Part shown: piece after piece, positions 26,308 through 38,579 of the stretch | How positions within the stretch are numbered: the stretch's first letter is position 1 | Layout: every line of letters begins with the position of its first letter | Assembly: GCA_014706295.1 (NCBI GenBank) | Contig: JACSVZ010000022.1 | Span: forward strand, 4,668,830-4,732,829 | Source: Lycocorax pyrrhopterus obiensis | Lineage: Eukaryota > Chordata > Aves > Passeriformes > Paradisaeidae | DNA: 64,000 bases | Direction: 5' to 3' | The notes under the pieces: model-generated | What the model saw: the letters and a program-made list of their open reading frames with translations, nothing else | What the model was told of the DNA's origin: nothing | Database searches by the model: none | Program-made: the position numbers and the translations under genes

Positions 26308-26523
26308 CCTCCCTGTGAGGGTGGGGAGGCCCTGGCACAGGGTGCCCAGAGAAGCTGTGGCTGCCCCTGGATCCCTGGCAGTGTCCAAGGCCAGGTTGGA
26401 CGGGGCTTGGAGCAGCCTGGGACAGTGGAAGGTGTCCCTGCCCATGGCAGGGGTGGCACTGGAAGAGCTTTAAGGTCCCTTCCAACCCAAACCATTCTGT
26501 GACTCTATGATTTTGTGATTCTG
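26308..26523 (+). mobile_element. CR1 LINE 3' end with terminal repeats
   Basis: Ends with the diagnostic run ATTCTGTGACTCTATGATTT and further GTGATTCTG units, the short 3' terminal repeats of CR1. Truncated at about 215 bases. Confidence 0.95.
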
Positions 26524-29500
26524 TTTGTCTCTGCTTTTGCTGGAAGTATTGATTTTTGTGGCTTTTCCCTCTGTCTGTTGTAAAAAATGAATTAAAAGAT
26601 CTTAGACCAATACTCAAATTTGTTTTCAGTGTTCAGCTGGATGAAGGAGCATCACTGACATACAGGCCTTGGAATGCTTTGCTAGTGTAGCCTTCATGCA
26701 GGGAGAGAAAGAGGCTTGCAAATTCCTCTTCCAGCTTAAGTGTATTGACCTGGCAAGAACAGATATTCTTCAGACACAAAAACCTTATTTGAAATGGAAA
26801 GAAAAACAAGAAAGGAGGAGGCCAGAAATGCCATCCAGTGAGGCTGTCAGCCCAGACCTAAGGAAGATCCCCATGCAGTGCAGGCTGAAAAATACTTCAA
26901 AGAGCTTAAAAAATTATCAACAAAATTAGAGCAGCAGCTGAACTAAGTGTGTATTTCTAAATCAGTGGATTTGTTTTGCATTTCTCTCTTTCACTCCTCT
27001 CTCTAGATGGAGCTGCTTGTAAAATAGTCCAGGAAACTGATTCAAATATGTTTTCAGTTTGTTCTGGTCACAGTTACTCTGATGATGTAATTTAATTTAC
27101 ACTCATACTTTCCCAGCCTTCGTGCCTTTGAAGCTGCCGTGGTTCATTACTTTGGTATCAAGAAGATCAACCTGTGCCAAAGACCCTCACAGGAAACAAG
27201 AGGAGTGAATCCTCCCTTGCTCAGCCCTGCTCAGCCATGGAGCTGCCAGTGGAGCCACGGGGACCTGACACCTCCTCCTGAGCCTCAGGTGTCCTCTGAC
27301 AGCTCCTCTGTGCTAAACTCATGCCACTGGGACACATCCAAGCAGTGTGGACAACTTTTCCAAGGGCTGCCCTGGCTTTGCTCCTGCTTGCTCTGTGTGT
27401 TCTCTGCCTCAAGGCAAGTGTGATAAAGAAGCTGGAAATCAGGAAGGATAACTGAAACTTGTCATGATGGATGTCAGAGAGGAAGACTGATCTCTTGAAT
27501 CAACTTTGCTTAGACCTCCAGAGACTGAGCAGTACTAGGGGAAGTCTCACAGAGCTGGGAAAGGCACAGTAGGTGCTCACCGGAGATAAATCCCTGAATG
27601 ATGCTTGGAAGGAGATGGAAGTGTCCAGAGCAAAACAGGCACCAAAGAACACCTGAGCTCTGGCGTGGGATTCAAGCTGGTGTGTCTTTGTGTGGACTTA
27701 AGGGTGGGAAGAGGAAGATAAAAGCTGGGCTCTGGAATTTTTAAAAGACCCCAGAGATGGGATTTTGAGATGATCTACACAAAAGCCAACATTTGTTTTC
27801 ATGACCTGGTCCAGTCAGTAACATTTCCTTCCCTAAAGGGCCACACACAGGTCAGGATTTCCCCAGGCAGTCACTTCTCCGACCTGCTCTGGGCGTGTGG
27901 TTCAGTGCAACACCTTTTATCTGGTAAATATTTGAAATATTAACTATTTTTGGAGGGAAGTTGTCTTTGACTTCTCTCAGACTGCATGAAACCAACTCTT
28001 TTCAGCTCCCAAAGGAAGAGCAGAGACAGCAAAAATCTGAAAATACCTGGAGATACTTCCCCATGTTGGATTGTTTCAAAGAGGCTGCCCTTGGGACTGC
28101 AGTTGTGTATTTCTGTATTGCTGCAGAGACTCAGCAGCCTCTAGAATTTCCTTCTCCTTGTTTACATAAATACAACTTTGATTGTATGCAATAATGACTT
28201 GGGTTTAAGCCTAAATATTCAGAACTACAACTTTTCAAAATGACAGTTTGAGAGGTTGGAGTATTTCTCTGAATATAAAACAACCAGCTGATTATCTAAG
28301 AACAGTAAACACTGCCATTTAGAAATAACAACAAATTCATTTATTGCATCTGTTCTTGAAGTATTTATTATGCAGATTTGTCTGTGAAGAAATAATAATA
28401 CTCAAAAAAGAAAAAAAGAATGTGTCATACATTTATATTTCTGGTGAAACAAAATATATTGTTTTCTGTAGAAAATTCTTGCTGAATTCAATAAATTGAA
28501 CTTCAGAAATAATAAAAATGGCAGAGAGGAAATAAATAAAATTCTAGTGAGTTAAATTCACTAGAAGTTTATTTAGGTGATTATTTTATTTGGTTTATTT
28601 ATTTACCCCCTGCTATGCCTATTATTTTTAATAAGAGCTTATAATATTAATAACTTATGAGAAGTTTAATAATTTATTGGAAGTTTACTAAGTTATTAAG
28701 CTTGTAATAATTTATTAGAAGGGTTTTTTTCATAAAAAAATGAAAAAACTTCTGAAGCAAGTTTAATGAACTTCAGGAAAAATAAGAATAGTGAGGGAAA
28801 TAAAATGCTAATTAGTTAAATAACATCTGTCTTCTATTATCTCTATTAAAGGCTTGCTTTTAATCAAACTGTGAAAGAAATTATTTCTCATGGAGATGGG
28901 AAAACCTCCTAAAGTAGTTGTGGGATGCAGATAGTAGCATCAAAGAATACTCCTGTATTATTTCTCTGAGCTCGTGTTCAAGTAGCAGCTTTCTGCTGGT
29001 TTGTGTGCTCCCTCAGTGAGAGAGAAGTTCAAGGGGTTTTAAATATGCATTTTGAAAATTGGCCATTGATGGCAATTTCAAAAAATGTAACCTCAGTCAG
29101 TTTTGTAGTAAACTCCAGGCTGAGCTGAGAGATAAATAGAGGCTTGATGGTGACATATGAACCAAAAGAGAAAGAATTTACAGTTCCCTGCTTCTCCCCA
29201 GAGACAGAAACACACACAGGACTGGAAAAGAAATCAAGCAGTTCTTTGAACTTCAAAAATACTGCTTAAATGGATTTCTGCTGAAGGCAAAATGTTTACA
29301 GACTGTAGCATGAAGAGAAACATCTGCTGGAGGATGGCAGCTGAGAGCTGAACGTGAACCACAGTAGGACAACATCTGGAAGTGACACAGTGCAGAGTGT
29401 GCCTGTGGAGAAATGAGATTTTATGGTGTCTGTGCAAGGCATGTATCATTGGAAAGCTGCTAGTCACTGTGAGTGCTTTTGTTGCTTTTTTCCCATAGGC

Positions 29501-29597
29501 ACATTGGCGTGTGAATGAGCAAACCCTGAAACCTTTTGGTGTTTCCCAGTAGCTTTTCCACTGCTGAGGATGAGTGAAGTTCATATGACTGATGAAG
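26524..29597. other. Unique sequence turning AT-rich to the right
   Basis: From about 28320 to 28800 the sequence is very AT-rich, with TAATAATTTATT-type repeats and a hairpin. No gene recognised. Confidence 0.5.
28534..28574. repeat. 17-bp inverted repeat, near-perfect hairpin
   Basis: Left arm 28534-28550 and right arm 28558-28574 pair at 16 of 17 positions around a 7-base loop GTTAAAT. It lies in an AT-rich stretch that also contains a direct repeat TAATAATTTATTRGAAG (about 28667 and 28704). Confidence 0.85.
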
Positions 29598-29602
29598 CCT
29601 TC

Positions 29603-30188
29603 TGTCCTGAGTTGCAGTGTATTCTATTACCATCCTCATGAGCTGTTGAAACCAGGTGGGGCAGTGTTTCCTGGCCTCCACCCTCCGGACTATCTTCTGT
29701 TAATGGGCCATCAATGCCCTGCCCCACGACTCAGAGATAACTCCCTCCGGACTATCTTCTGTTAATGAGCCCATCAACGCCTTGCCTCACGACTCATCAT
29801 CCCATTGTGAGATGCTCCACCCAGAAGGAGGAACCAAGCATTCCATCCTGGATATAATCTGAGATTCCCAACACCACAGACAACCCTTTCCACTGGGTTC
29901 CCAGAGGACACGAGCTACGTAGCCACCACTGGACTTTCTGAGGAAGAGCAGACCCTTCTACAGGATCACTGCTTCAACAGAACCACATCCACCACTTCAG
30001 GAGGACTGCAGCCACCATTTTATCGGACTGCTACCGCCACCCTGACTAACAGGGTGTCAGGTTGTATCCGTACTCTGTCAGTTTAACCCACTGTTTTCTA
30101 CCTTTATTTATTTTTTTTCTTTTAATTTCTCTATTAAATTATTATTCTGACTTGGTGCCTCCCACTGGTTTGTTTTCAAACTAGTACA
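29603..30188 (+). mobile_element. Solo LTR (family A), copy 2
   Basis: Bounded by TGTCCTGAG and CTAGTACA with a perfect 5-bp duplication CCTTC (29598-29602 and 30189-30193). A TATA-like GATATAATC at 29851-29859 and an ATTAAA poly(A) signal at 30133-30138 set the sense strand as plus. It is opposite in direction to copy 1, 16 kb away. No internal viral genes remain. Confidence 0.93.
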
Positions 30189-30193
30189 CCTTC

Positions 30194-30789
30194 TGTCTTC
30201 AAAACACAGACGGAAAGGCTTTCTGGTGTGTGAGAGGAGCTGCACTTGAATGAGGCTCGGCAGAGGGGTTGAAATGAAATAGTGGGAGCTGAAATATGTG
30301 GGACTTCCCCAGCAACGCGAGCTGTGCAGCAAAGGAACACTCTGCCCGAGCCTAACAAATGACTGCTCTAAACCTGCTGCTGGAGGCGTGTTCCCCTTCC
30401 TAACACCAGGCTGTGTAGGTACAAAGCTTTACTTCACATTTCCGTCCTCTTGAAAGCTTAAGTTCTCTCAGTGTCACCCATGGGACAGGTTCTTAGTCTG
30501 AATTTTCACTTTCCTTTGACTCCAGCAGTGCAGAAGGAAGGAGTCCTGACCAAATATCTATAAATTTATAAATATATTGATATTTCGTCACCCAGTGCAG
30601 TGAGAGGTGTGGGAGCTCTGTCTGGCCTTCTCACCCCAGCCTGTGGTCAACACTCTTATAGAATTCAAACTTTGATCCCAATAAAAGCATTTAGCCACCA
30701 GCATTTGCTGTTTGTTCCTCAATCCCAGCCTCACAGTCACTCTGCTGCCACCAGCTCAGTTTTTGATTGTCAGGACGAAGTGGTTTAAA
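30194..30789. other. Spacer between LTR copy 2 and a CR1 end
   Basis: Unique sequence; nothing recognised. Confidence 0.5.
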
Positions 30790-31064
30790 CTACCAAGGGA
30801 ACGGCTGGAGCTGTGCCACGAGGGAATGGCTGGATATCAGGAAAGGTTCTTCCCCCAGAGGGTGCTGGGCACTGCCCAGGCTCCCCAGGGAATGGGCACG
30901 GCCCCGAGGCTGCCAGAGCTCCAGGAGCGTTTGGACAGCGCTGCCAGGGATGCCCAGGGTGGGGTTGTTGGGATGTCTGTGCAGGGCTGGAGCTGGGCTG
31001 GGTGATCCCTGTGGGTCCCTCCCAGCTCAGGAGATCCTGTGGTTCTGTGAAACTATGGTGTGAT
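30790..31064 (+). mobile_element. CR1 LINE 3' end
   Basis: Carries the GGTGCTGGGCACTGCCCAGG and GAGCGTTTGGACAGCGCTGC blocks, same subfamily as the copies at 10.8 kb and 58.8 kb. It ends in TTCTGTGAAACTATGG. It lies just left of the LTR at 31179. Confidence 0.92.
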
Positions 31065-31178
31065 GGGAATTTTTAGTTTGCTTGTTTTTTGAGTTGGTTT
31101 ATTTTTTCCCCATCCTAAATTGAACTATGACATAAATTTTGCTAGAATTAAGAGCAGTCATTTACAAAAATAAACCTG

Positions 31179-32031
31179 TGTTGGGGGTTTTAGGAGTTCT
31201 CCTGTTCTTCTTTTTCTCTTAAAGAATTTTTCCCATATATGTTACCAGGGGAACAAATCACTGGGTGCTTAAGAAGAACAAAAGGGCCGGCCACAGAGGG
31301 CGGGGGTACAACTAGCTACTTGTTTTTCACCTGGGGGGTGGGGCGGCGGGGTTTTGTCTGGTGCCCTCAGTGTGGAGAGCGAGTTGGTCAGAGCTGGAGG
31401 TTTCTTCTTTTCGGCGGTTTTTTTTCCTTCTACCTGAGAAACCCGGATTCCCAAGCCCACCTTTCCCTGCCCTGCTGGGAGCCGGGCCGCAGCCACTCTG
31501 CCCTCCGCTGCTTGGACCCTCAGCTACCCTATAACCCTGCACACCCTTTGCTGGCTGAGACCTCCCGGAGCTCCCACCGCAGCCCCGGAGTTTGCTACAT
31601 CTCGTCTGCCACACGGGATCTGTGCTCGTCTCTGCTGCTCCAGCCTGCTGCTCCCGAGGGTCCGGCCGGACACCGGGATCAGCCACCCAGAGAGTTTGTG
31701 AAGCTTTTCGTCCATCCTTTCCCGGGACCCCGAGCCGCCCCCGCCAGCTGTGACGGGAACTGCACCGAAGGGGGAAAGAGCCTGACAGCCGAGAGGGGCT
31801 GGCACTGGGTTTGTGGTTCTGTTTGCTGTTACTGCCATAGTTGTTGTTGTTTGTTTGCCTTGTTATACATATATATATCAGTAAAGAACTGTTATTCCTA
31901 CCCCTCACATCTTTGCCTGAAAGCCCCTTAATTTCAAAATTATAATAATTCGGAGGGAAGGGGGTTGCATTTTCCATTTCAGGGGAGGCTCCTGCCTTCC
32001 TTGACAGACACCTGTCTTTCAAACCAGGACA
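31179..32031 (+). mobile_element. Probable solo LTR (family D, ERVL-like)
   Basis: Begins TGTTGGGGG and ends CCAGGACA. The flanks are ACCTG (31174-31178) and ACCTC (32032-32036), a 5-bp duplication with one change. A TATA-like CCTATAA at 31528-31534 and an AGTAAA poly(A) signal at 31880-31885 give plus sense. A long open frame across it (31239-31931) has no recognisable retroviral protein and reads like GC-rich LTR sequence. Confidence 0.8.
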
Positions 32032-32036
32032 ACCTC

Positions 32037-35000
32037 TCAGGAGGAAATTGCTCTCTGCTCGACAGACACACTCCTCTGGTGCTGACCAGCATGTGCTGAA
32101 ATGCTCACAGTCAAGAGAACTGGGAATTAAGTCATGAGTGTCCCAAGGGAGCCCCTTTCACCAATTTGGCTGATTTCAGGCAATAATGCAGTACATCCAA
32201 GAAACCCCAACTGACTGATACACCCAGCTCATCTATCTCTCATCCATACAAGCCCCACAGTTCAATATCCTGATTTAGACACACAACAGGGATTATATTC
32301 CAGCTGCCTGATCTGAACTTTATGTGGTTTCCTGGAAATTCAGAGCTCTGAACAGATTTCCTGTGACCTGAAGGTTTTTGTGGCAGTAGCTGTGCACAAA
32401 GTGGAATTCAGAATGAAGGTTATAACATAGCCCTGCAGACTGGGATTCCACATAGCCAAACTGATGGTACCTCCTTCAGTACAAAGAGAACAAGAGAAGA
32501 AAACTTCCTTTCCAAGGAACAGCTTGGCCGAAATGCTTTTTATGGGCTGGGATTGGTATTTCTGGCACCCTCTGCCTTCAGAAATGGCCTGATCTCCATA
32601 GAGGAAAATTGTTCACATGTAGGCAAAGCTCCAATGCTAAAGGAAAACAGCTTTGAGGCAGGAGGGAATTTCTTTATTACAAAGTGCTAAAGACAAAATT
32701 AATTGGTGCTGAGAGAAGTTACTGGGGATGGCCAGTGAAGAAAGTTGGACTAATTTTGAGACATCCTTACAGGAAAAGAAAAGGTACCTGGGATCACCAT
32801 GGCTTTTGTGCCTTCTGTTAAAGCCACAGCACCGTGTGGGGATGGGAAATTTGGCATTTGGAAGTGGCAGCAGGAGCACAGCAGGGCAGTCACTCGGCTC
32901 CATGTGTGTGGCACTAATTCTTGGCCTCATCAGGTGATTATCATAACACTGCTTTGTTCCATCTTATTGTATTTCTCCCCTTAATAACATCCAATTAACT
33001 CCTATTCAGGACTGCTGAGTACAAGCCAAAGCAAGCTGTGCCTCCACACGTGTCACTAAAACCCCTTCAGAGGCTGGATGCCTCTCAGATGCATTAATAT
33101 ATCACCTATTACCACAAATGTGTCTTGTATTTAATTTCTATATATCTATCGAAGCCATTCCAGCAGTTTAATGCCCTGCCCTTTTCCCTCTCACTGACTC
33201 ACAGTGGTTCAGCTCTGGAGTGAATCTTTATCACAAATTCCACTTATTTTCCATGGAGAGAATTTGGAGCTCGATCAACTCTCTGTGTTTTCTTGTAACT
33301 CTGAGTGAATCAGCTGCACTCAACAGCATTTGAGGCTTACCAGCTGCAGAGCTCCTTCCTAAGGGAATATTTGACAAGAAACACAGAGGAATCAATATTT
33401 TGTTGACTCTGAAGTGGTGGTTTTGGGCAGAAATTCGGGAACTTGAAAAATACTGGATTATTTTCTTCTATATTTCGAGCCTTTAGTGCACACTTACATT
33501 TTAGTTTCAGGCTTTTCTGCCGCACTGCTGGTGGAGAAGTTTTGGTTGGTTCATTGGGGTTTTTCTTGGCTTGTTTGTTTATTTTAGAGAAAGAAAACCA
33601 AGTGTCTGCATTACCTGAGCTCCACTTCTTGTAAATCAAACAAGTATAATTTAAAGAATATGCCTTGCTCTTGCAGAGCTGGATACAAACCCCGCTGTTC
33701 ACTGCAACTCACAGGTCTTTCTCTTGGTTGTCTTTGTGTTGCCACATAAAAGCAGTTTGCCCCTCAATCATTTGAGTGCCTAGATGTGCTAAAAGGTGAT
33801 GAAGAGTCTATTGCTTGTCTAAAAGTGGCTTTGGTGGCTCCTTTCCAAAGGCAGGTTTTTTAGTTTGTGGTGGGTTTTGTTTTTTTTAATTTTCTTTTTC
33901 GTCCTGGTGGTCCAGCTGCAGCTTGTAATCAAATATCATCCTACTTCTGTGAAACTAAAAATGCTGTTTACTGTGAAGGTGTGTTCCTTAAGTTGTTCTT
34001 GTTGATACTGGGAAAGTTGTGTCTTGATTTCTGCAGCCCAGTTTATGACTGGAGGGATGTTACTGAGGGTTGGCTCATAAATGCACACCTTGGTGGGTGC
34101 ACAGCCGTGGGGGATGGAGTTAGGAGTGTTGGGTGGCATCTGTCACCTGTCAGCACCTTAAACAACCTCACAGAAACCTCTTTTCACGTTGTTTGAACAC
34201 GTAATTAGGGAAAAAGAAAGTCTGTGGCAAGAATTGAATCAGCTAGCTAAAAAAGCAAAGGGAAAGCGTCACATCCGAAAACAGAATGGACTAGAATTAT
34301 TTTGTGTGCTTCTCACTGTAAAATCTCATGTGGTGAGAGCTGTGGTTATTGTTTCTTCCCAGTGAACCCTTTGTCAAAGACACTGATCTCATGGGTGCAG
34401 GAGGAAGCTGGAGATCATCTTCATCATTCAGGAGAGGTTCTGGCAGGAGCAGAGATGGCACCCAGCTGCACAGAAGTCAGTCCCTGCCTGCTGTGTTTCA
34501 GCTGCATTTCTGACCTGAGCACTTCTCTTCTGTCTTCTCTGTGTCTTATGTGGGCTAATACAAAGAGACAAGAAAATCTCTGCACATATCTGACCATGGG
34601 CATTAAAACACCCCCAGTTTCAAGATCAAAGCCAGACAACTTGGAGTGAGAGAGAGGTAAAAGCTGTAGTTACTGCTATGGACAGACAGGGTAATGGGAA
34701 TAAAACCAGACATCTGCAGTGTTGATGTGAATATAATTATCCATCTGCAATGGCTGATGCTCCAAGGGAAAAATAGCTCAAAAATCACAGTGGAATCACA
34801 GGCCTTTTGAACAGCATTTCAGCAGCAAGGAGATATTTTTGAAACAGCTTCTGCTCCTGAAGGCTCTGCAATCGTTGCAGCACTGGGAAAGCAAAGGAGC
34901 ATCCTAACAACAGTCATTAATGAAGGTAAAACCTCTGTCTTGATTAATGGAGTATAAAGGCAGACGGGGCAGGGCAGGGGGGAAGCTTTGGACTCTGCAA

Positions 35001-37518
35001 GTGATCTTCTGACGTGGACAGACGGCATCTGGACCCCCTGAGGGATGTACTTACGAGCTGTAACGCTGGAAGATGTCGGCTTTTAAAGTGGTGCCCTTTA
35101 ATGACTTTAATGACTCTCTTAAATGCTGCAGAGTGACACTGCTGTGCAAATTCCAGAACCCACCCCTCACCCCCAAGCTTGTGATGCTCACAGCAAGCAG
35201 ATTTTGGGATGTAAAGTCTCTAAGTGAAATATTCTGTTTGTAGACATAAGATGTGCCAGATTTTCTCCAGCAGCTCTGCGTTGATGTTAATCAGTTAATA
35301 TGGTGACATTCACTGGATTTGGGAAATTAAAGTCTGTGACTATGATGTAGCTCTTATTGCTTTTACTTCCCTCCTGGCTAGGAAGGGAGATTATTTTAAT
35401 TATTTTCAATAGTTTATATTATTTTTATTTATTTACTGAAAAAAACGGGTGTTGGGAAAGAAATACACCAAGTTTAGCTCTTCCTTGTGACTACAGAAAA
35501 TGTGGAATAGGTTTCATTGAACTCATGTCCAGGATGTTTTATTTCAAGTACTGTGGGAAAAGCAAAGGAAGGAAAAAAAACACTTCTTCATTGGCTTCCT
35601 GAGGCAGGAATAGAAGAAGGGGGGGATGGTGATTGTACCCACCCTCGTCCACACAGGCAGCCTGCATGGAATTTTGTCACTGTAAGGCAAATTTTTGAAA
35701 AAGTACTGTCCAGGCCAGGTCATCTTATAAGCACACAGTTGCCAGATTTAAAGAGAAATCGGTATTCTGTTTAATGCACATTTCACACAAGGATTTGGAG
35801 TCTTTTCTGAAAAGAGAACCTGTAGGAAAGCCAACACTGAGGCTGGTCCTGTGGCTGTTACCTTGCCAAAAAAAATCACTTTGACACAATATTGCAGGCA
35901 CTTAAAAAGCTCTTTTTGGCTACTTCCTTACCAGTATAATGACACTACTTGAGGACCATTATTTCCAAGTCCCCCAAATTAAAATGTCTTTGGTTTCTTA
36001 TAAATCCTCTGCTGCTACTTCTGCCAGTGGTTCTGGTGTTTACAACTCTCTGGACTTGCAGCAATAACCTCTAATTTTTATTACTTTCCACTCCCAATCT
36101 TAAGACACTAGTCCTTTGCATGTTTACCACCCCATCTCTTTGTCTTCTGATGTCATTTTATACTCTGCTATTCTTTTCTGAGTTCTGTTTTAAAACCAGC
36201 AAAGGTGGAATTATTGTATCAAGCAGTAATCCCTTAAAGAGATTTATTTTATGCTTTTCGTAATGAAGAATTTTGAAGCACAGAGGTTCCAAGAACCTGA
36301 CTCTTTGTATGCACTGAACATGAGGTAAAGGAAATATTGTGTCAGTTAAGCATAAATCAGAAAATGCCTCCTTCATAAAATCAAAAAGTTTTACAGAAAT
36401 ACATGAATTTCGATGAACTCTTTCCAAAGTACTTACACGTTTTGATGAACTCTTGTCTGCTTTTTTGATAACTTCTTGCCTTGGCTTTGTGCTTTTTTTG
36501 GAAGAGTGATCTGAAATGCTTGACTGGTTGTTCGGTGGTGGTGCTTTTGGGATTTTTTTCCTTTCCCCTCCAAAAAGAGGCTTTTAGGGAAAATATCTTT
36601 TTTCTGGGATCCATCCTTACCTCTGTGCAGAAACAATCCAATCCACAGCTGTTGCAGCTCCACCAAGAACTTCTATCCATGCTGTATCACCTGGTCTTGC
36701 TCTTGTCAGGAAAATTAATCCACAAACACCAGAGGTTTATGTCCAAAAAGCAGACAGAGGAGTCCTGTTACTTTTTTCAAATAAAGGGAGCGGTCATGGG
36801 CATTTCCCATGGGGTCTCTCAAATTGTTAGAGGACGCAGCCTCCTTTTTATCCTGATTTCCCAGCTGCATTTCCCTCTCTCTTTCCCCATTGGCTGAGGT
36901 ACTTGAGAGGTACAGACTTCCCAAATTGCCTAGTAAAGACCCCCTTCTAATGTGTAAACCCCCCCCCCCCCATTTCCTTTTTCCTTGTGTGTCTGTTCTT
37001 CTTCTCTAAGTCCAGGAATTTAATGCAATCTTGAGTGAGTAACACTCCATGTCAATTAGTGGAATTCCTATGGAATTTTTGGTTCCTCCCATTGCTGCTT
37101 TCACCTCTCAGTATCTGGCTTTATCTACAGCAGGCCCACAGTTTGTTTGTAAAGACAGCTTCTTCTCATTCCTTTCACTCTATTCCAGTTCATCTTGAAG
37201 GAATGCTCAAGGTCATAAATGATCATCCCCCTAAACCTGGGCAGGCTTTTGGCAGAGTTCTGTGTGTGATTGTGCATCTGAACGTTTCATTTCTTAAGTC
37301 CATGCCAGTTTTGTTGTCGCTTCATTCCTGGAAACAATTGTAATTAAATCTGAAGGCCCCTTATAAAATATTCCCTTATTTCTGTTAAAACTGCGGTTAC
37401 AAGCTCTGCTAACAGCTTCAGTCTGGCCCCAAGCTCTTGGAAGGGCCCTGTGTATTCTTCTGCCTGCTTCTGTGTTGTGTTTCATTTATGTAATTTTCCA
37501 TGTTATTTTCATCTGGTT
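32037..37518. other. Unique sequence, no gene recognised
   Basis: Largest repeat-free stretch here apart from 38.6-45 kb. No coding exon could be supported on either strand; a good place to look for conserved non-coding elements. Confidence 0.5.
36959..36971. repeat. Poly-C tract
   Basis: Thirteen C residues in otherwise unique sequence. Confidence 0.9.
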
Positions 37519-37645
37519 TAGAATCATGGAATCACTGAGGTTGGAAAAGACATTTAAGATCGAGTCCAAACATAAACTGAACACTGCCACGGCCACCCCT
37601 GAACCCCGTCCCTCAGTGCCATCTTCATGTCTGACAAGTGCTGAG
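37519..37645 (-). mobile_element. CR1 LINE 3' end, short
   Basis: Begins with AGAATCATGGAATCACTGAG followed by the GGTTGGAAAAGAC block, an inverted CR1 3' end. Only about 125 bases remain. Confidence 0.85.
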
Positions 37646-38029
37646 GTTTTCTGGGTCCTGCACAGACAGGGACCTGCTGATCAAGCTGTTGATTTGTGCT
37701 CAGCTCTCTAAAGCCACCTTGGATGGATCTTTCTCAGCTCCATCTTCTCTTGCACCAATTATTTCTCCTCTGTCCCTCTCCTTCCACCCCGATTTATACT
37801 TTCCCAGTTTATATATTTAAAACAAACCGAAAATATGGCCAGACTTACAACTCTCCATTTCCAACTGCATTTGATTCTAATTTCATTATTGCTCATTTTA
37901 AAGCTATTTAGTGTGCCAGTGTTGGTTTGTATGATTGTAGTTTCTTGATCACTGTTCTGCACCACGCTGCATCCCTCTCTGAATGTGTGACATTTGGCAC
38001 TAATGCTTTAATAATAACCTGTATATATT
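37646..38029. other. Unique sequence between a CR1 end and LTR copy 3
   Basis: Nothing recognised. Confidence 0.5.
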
Positions 38030-38579
38030 TGTACTAGTTTGAAAGCAAACCAGTGAGAGACTCAAAACCAGAACTACAGTTGAACAGGAAAATGAAAATA
38101 AATGCAGTGGTACAGAAACAGTGCCAGAGTGAGGACACAGCCTGACACCCTGCCGGGCAGGGCGCTGGCAGCAGTCCCATTAAATGGTGCCTGCAGCCCT
38201 GCTGCACTGATGGATGTGCTTCTGCTGAAGCAGTGATCCTGTAGAAGGCTCTGCTGTTCCTCTGCAGCTCCAGGGGTGCTTATGGAGCTCTCGTCCTCTG
38301 GGAACCCAGGAGGTCAGGGCTGCCTGTGCTGTTCCAAACCTCAGATTATTCCAGGCAGGAATGCTCGGTTCCTCCCCCTGGGCGGAGCATCTCACAGTGG
38401 GCTGATGGAATTTGCTGGGCCATGCAGTGAGGCTTGGTGGCCCATTGGCAGGAGATATCCCCCGGAGGGAGTTATCAGGGATGTGCCATGGAAGGGATAA
38501 AGAACCCTGCCCCAGATGGTTTTACCAGCTGGTGATGGAATGCACACTTTGGGTACATCTCACACTGCAACCTGAGACA
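38030..38579 (-). mobile_element. Solo LTR (family A), copy 3, older
   Basis: Matches copies 1 and 2 along its length, starting TGTACTAGTTTG and ending CTGAGACA, but with many substitutions and small deletions. No matching target-site duplication is visible (ATATT on the left, GTCTC on the right). It carries only one unit of the 63-bp repeat. Older than the other two. Confidence 0.88.

Noticed and set aside
31239..31931. A 230-codon plus-strand open frame as a gene
   Set aside because: It lies wholly inside a TG...CA LTR with flanking duplication, without retroviral or host similarity.
36381..36680. Lysine-rich minus-strand frame
   Set aside because: Short, overlaps other chance frames, and has no recognised domain or splice context.
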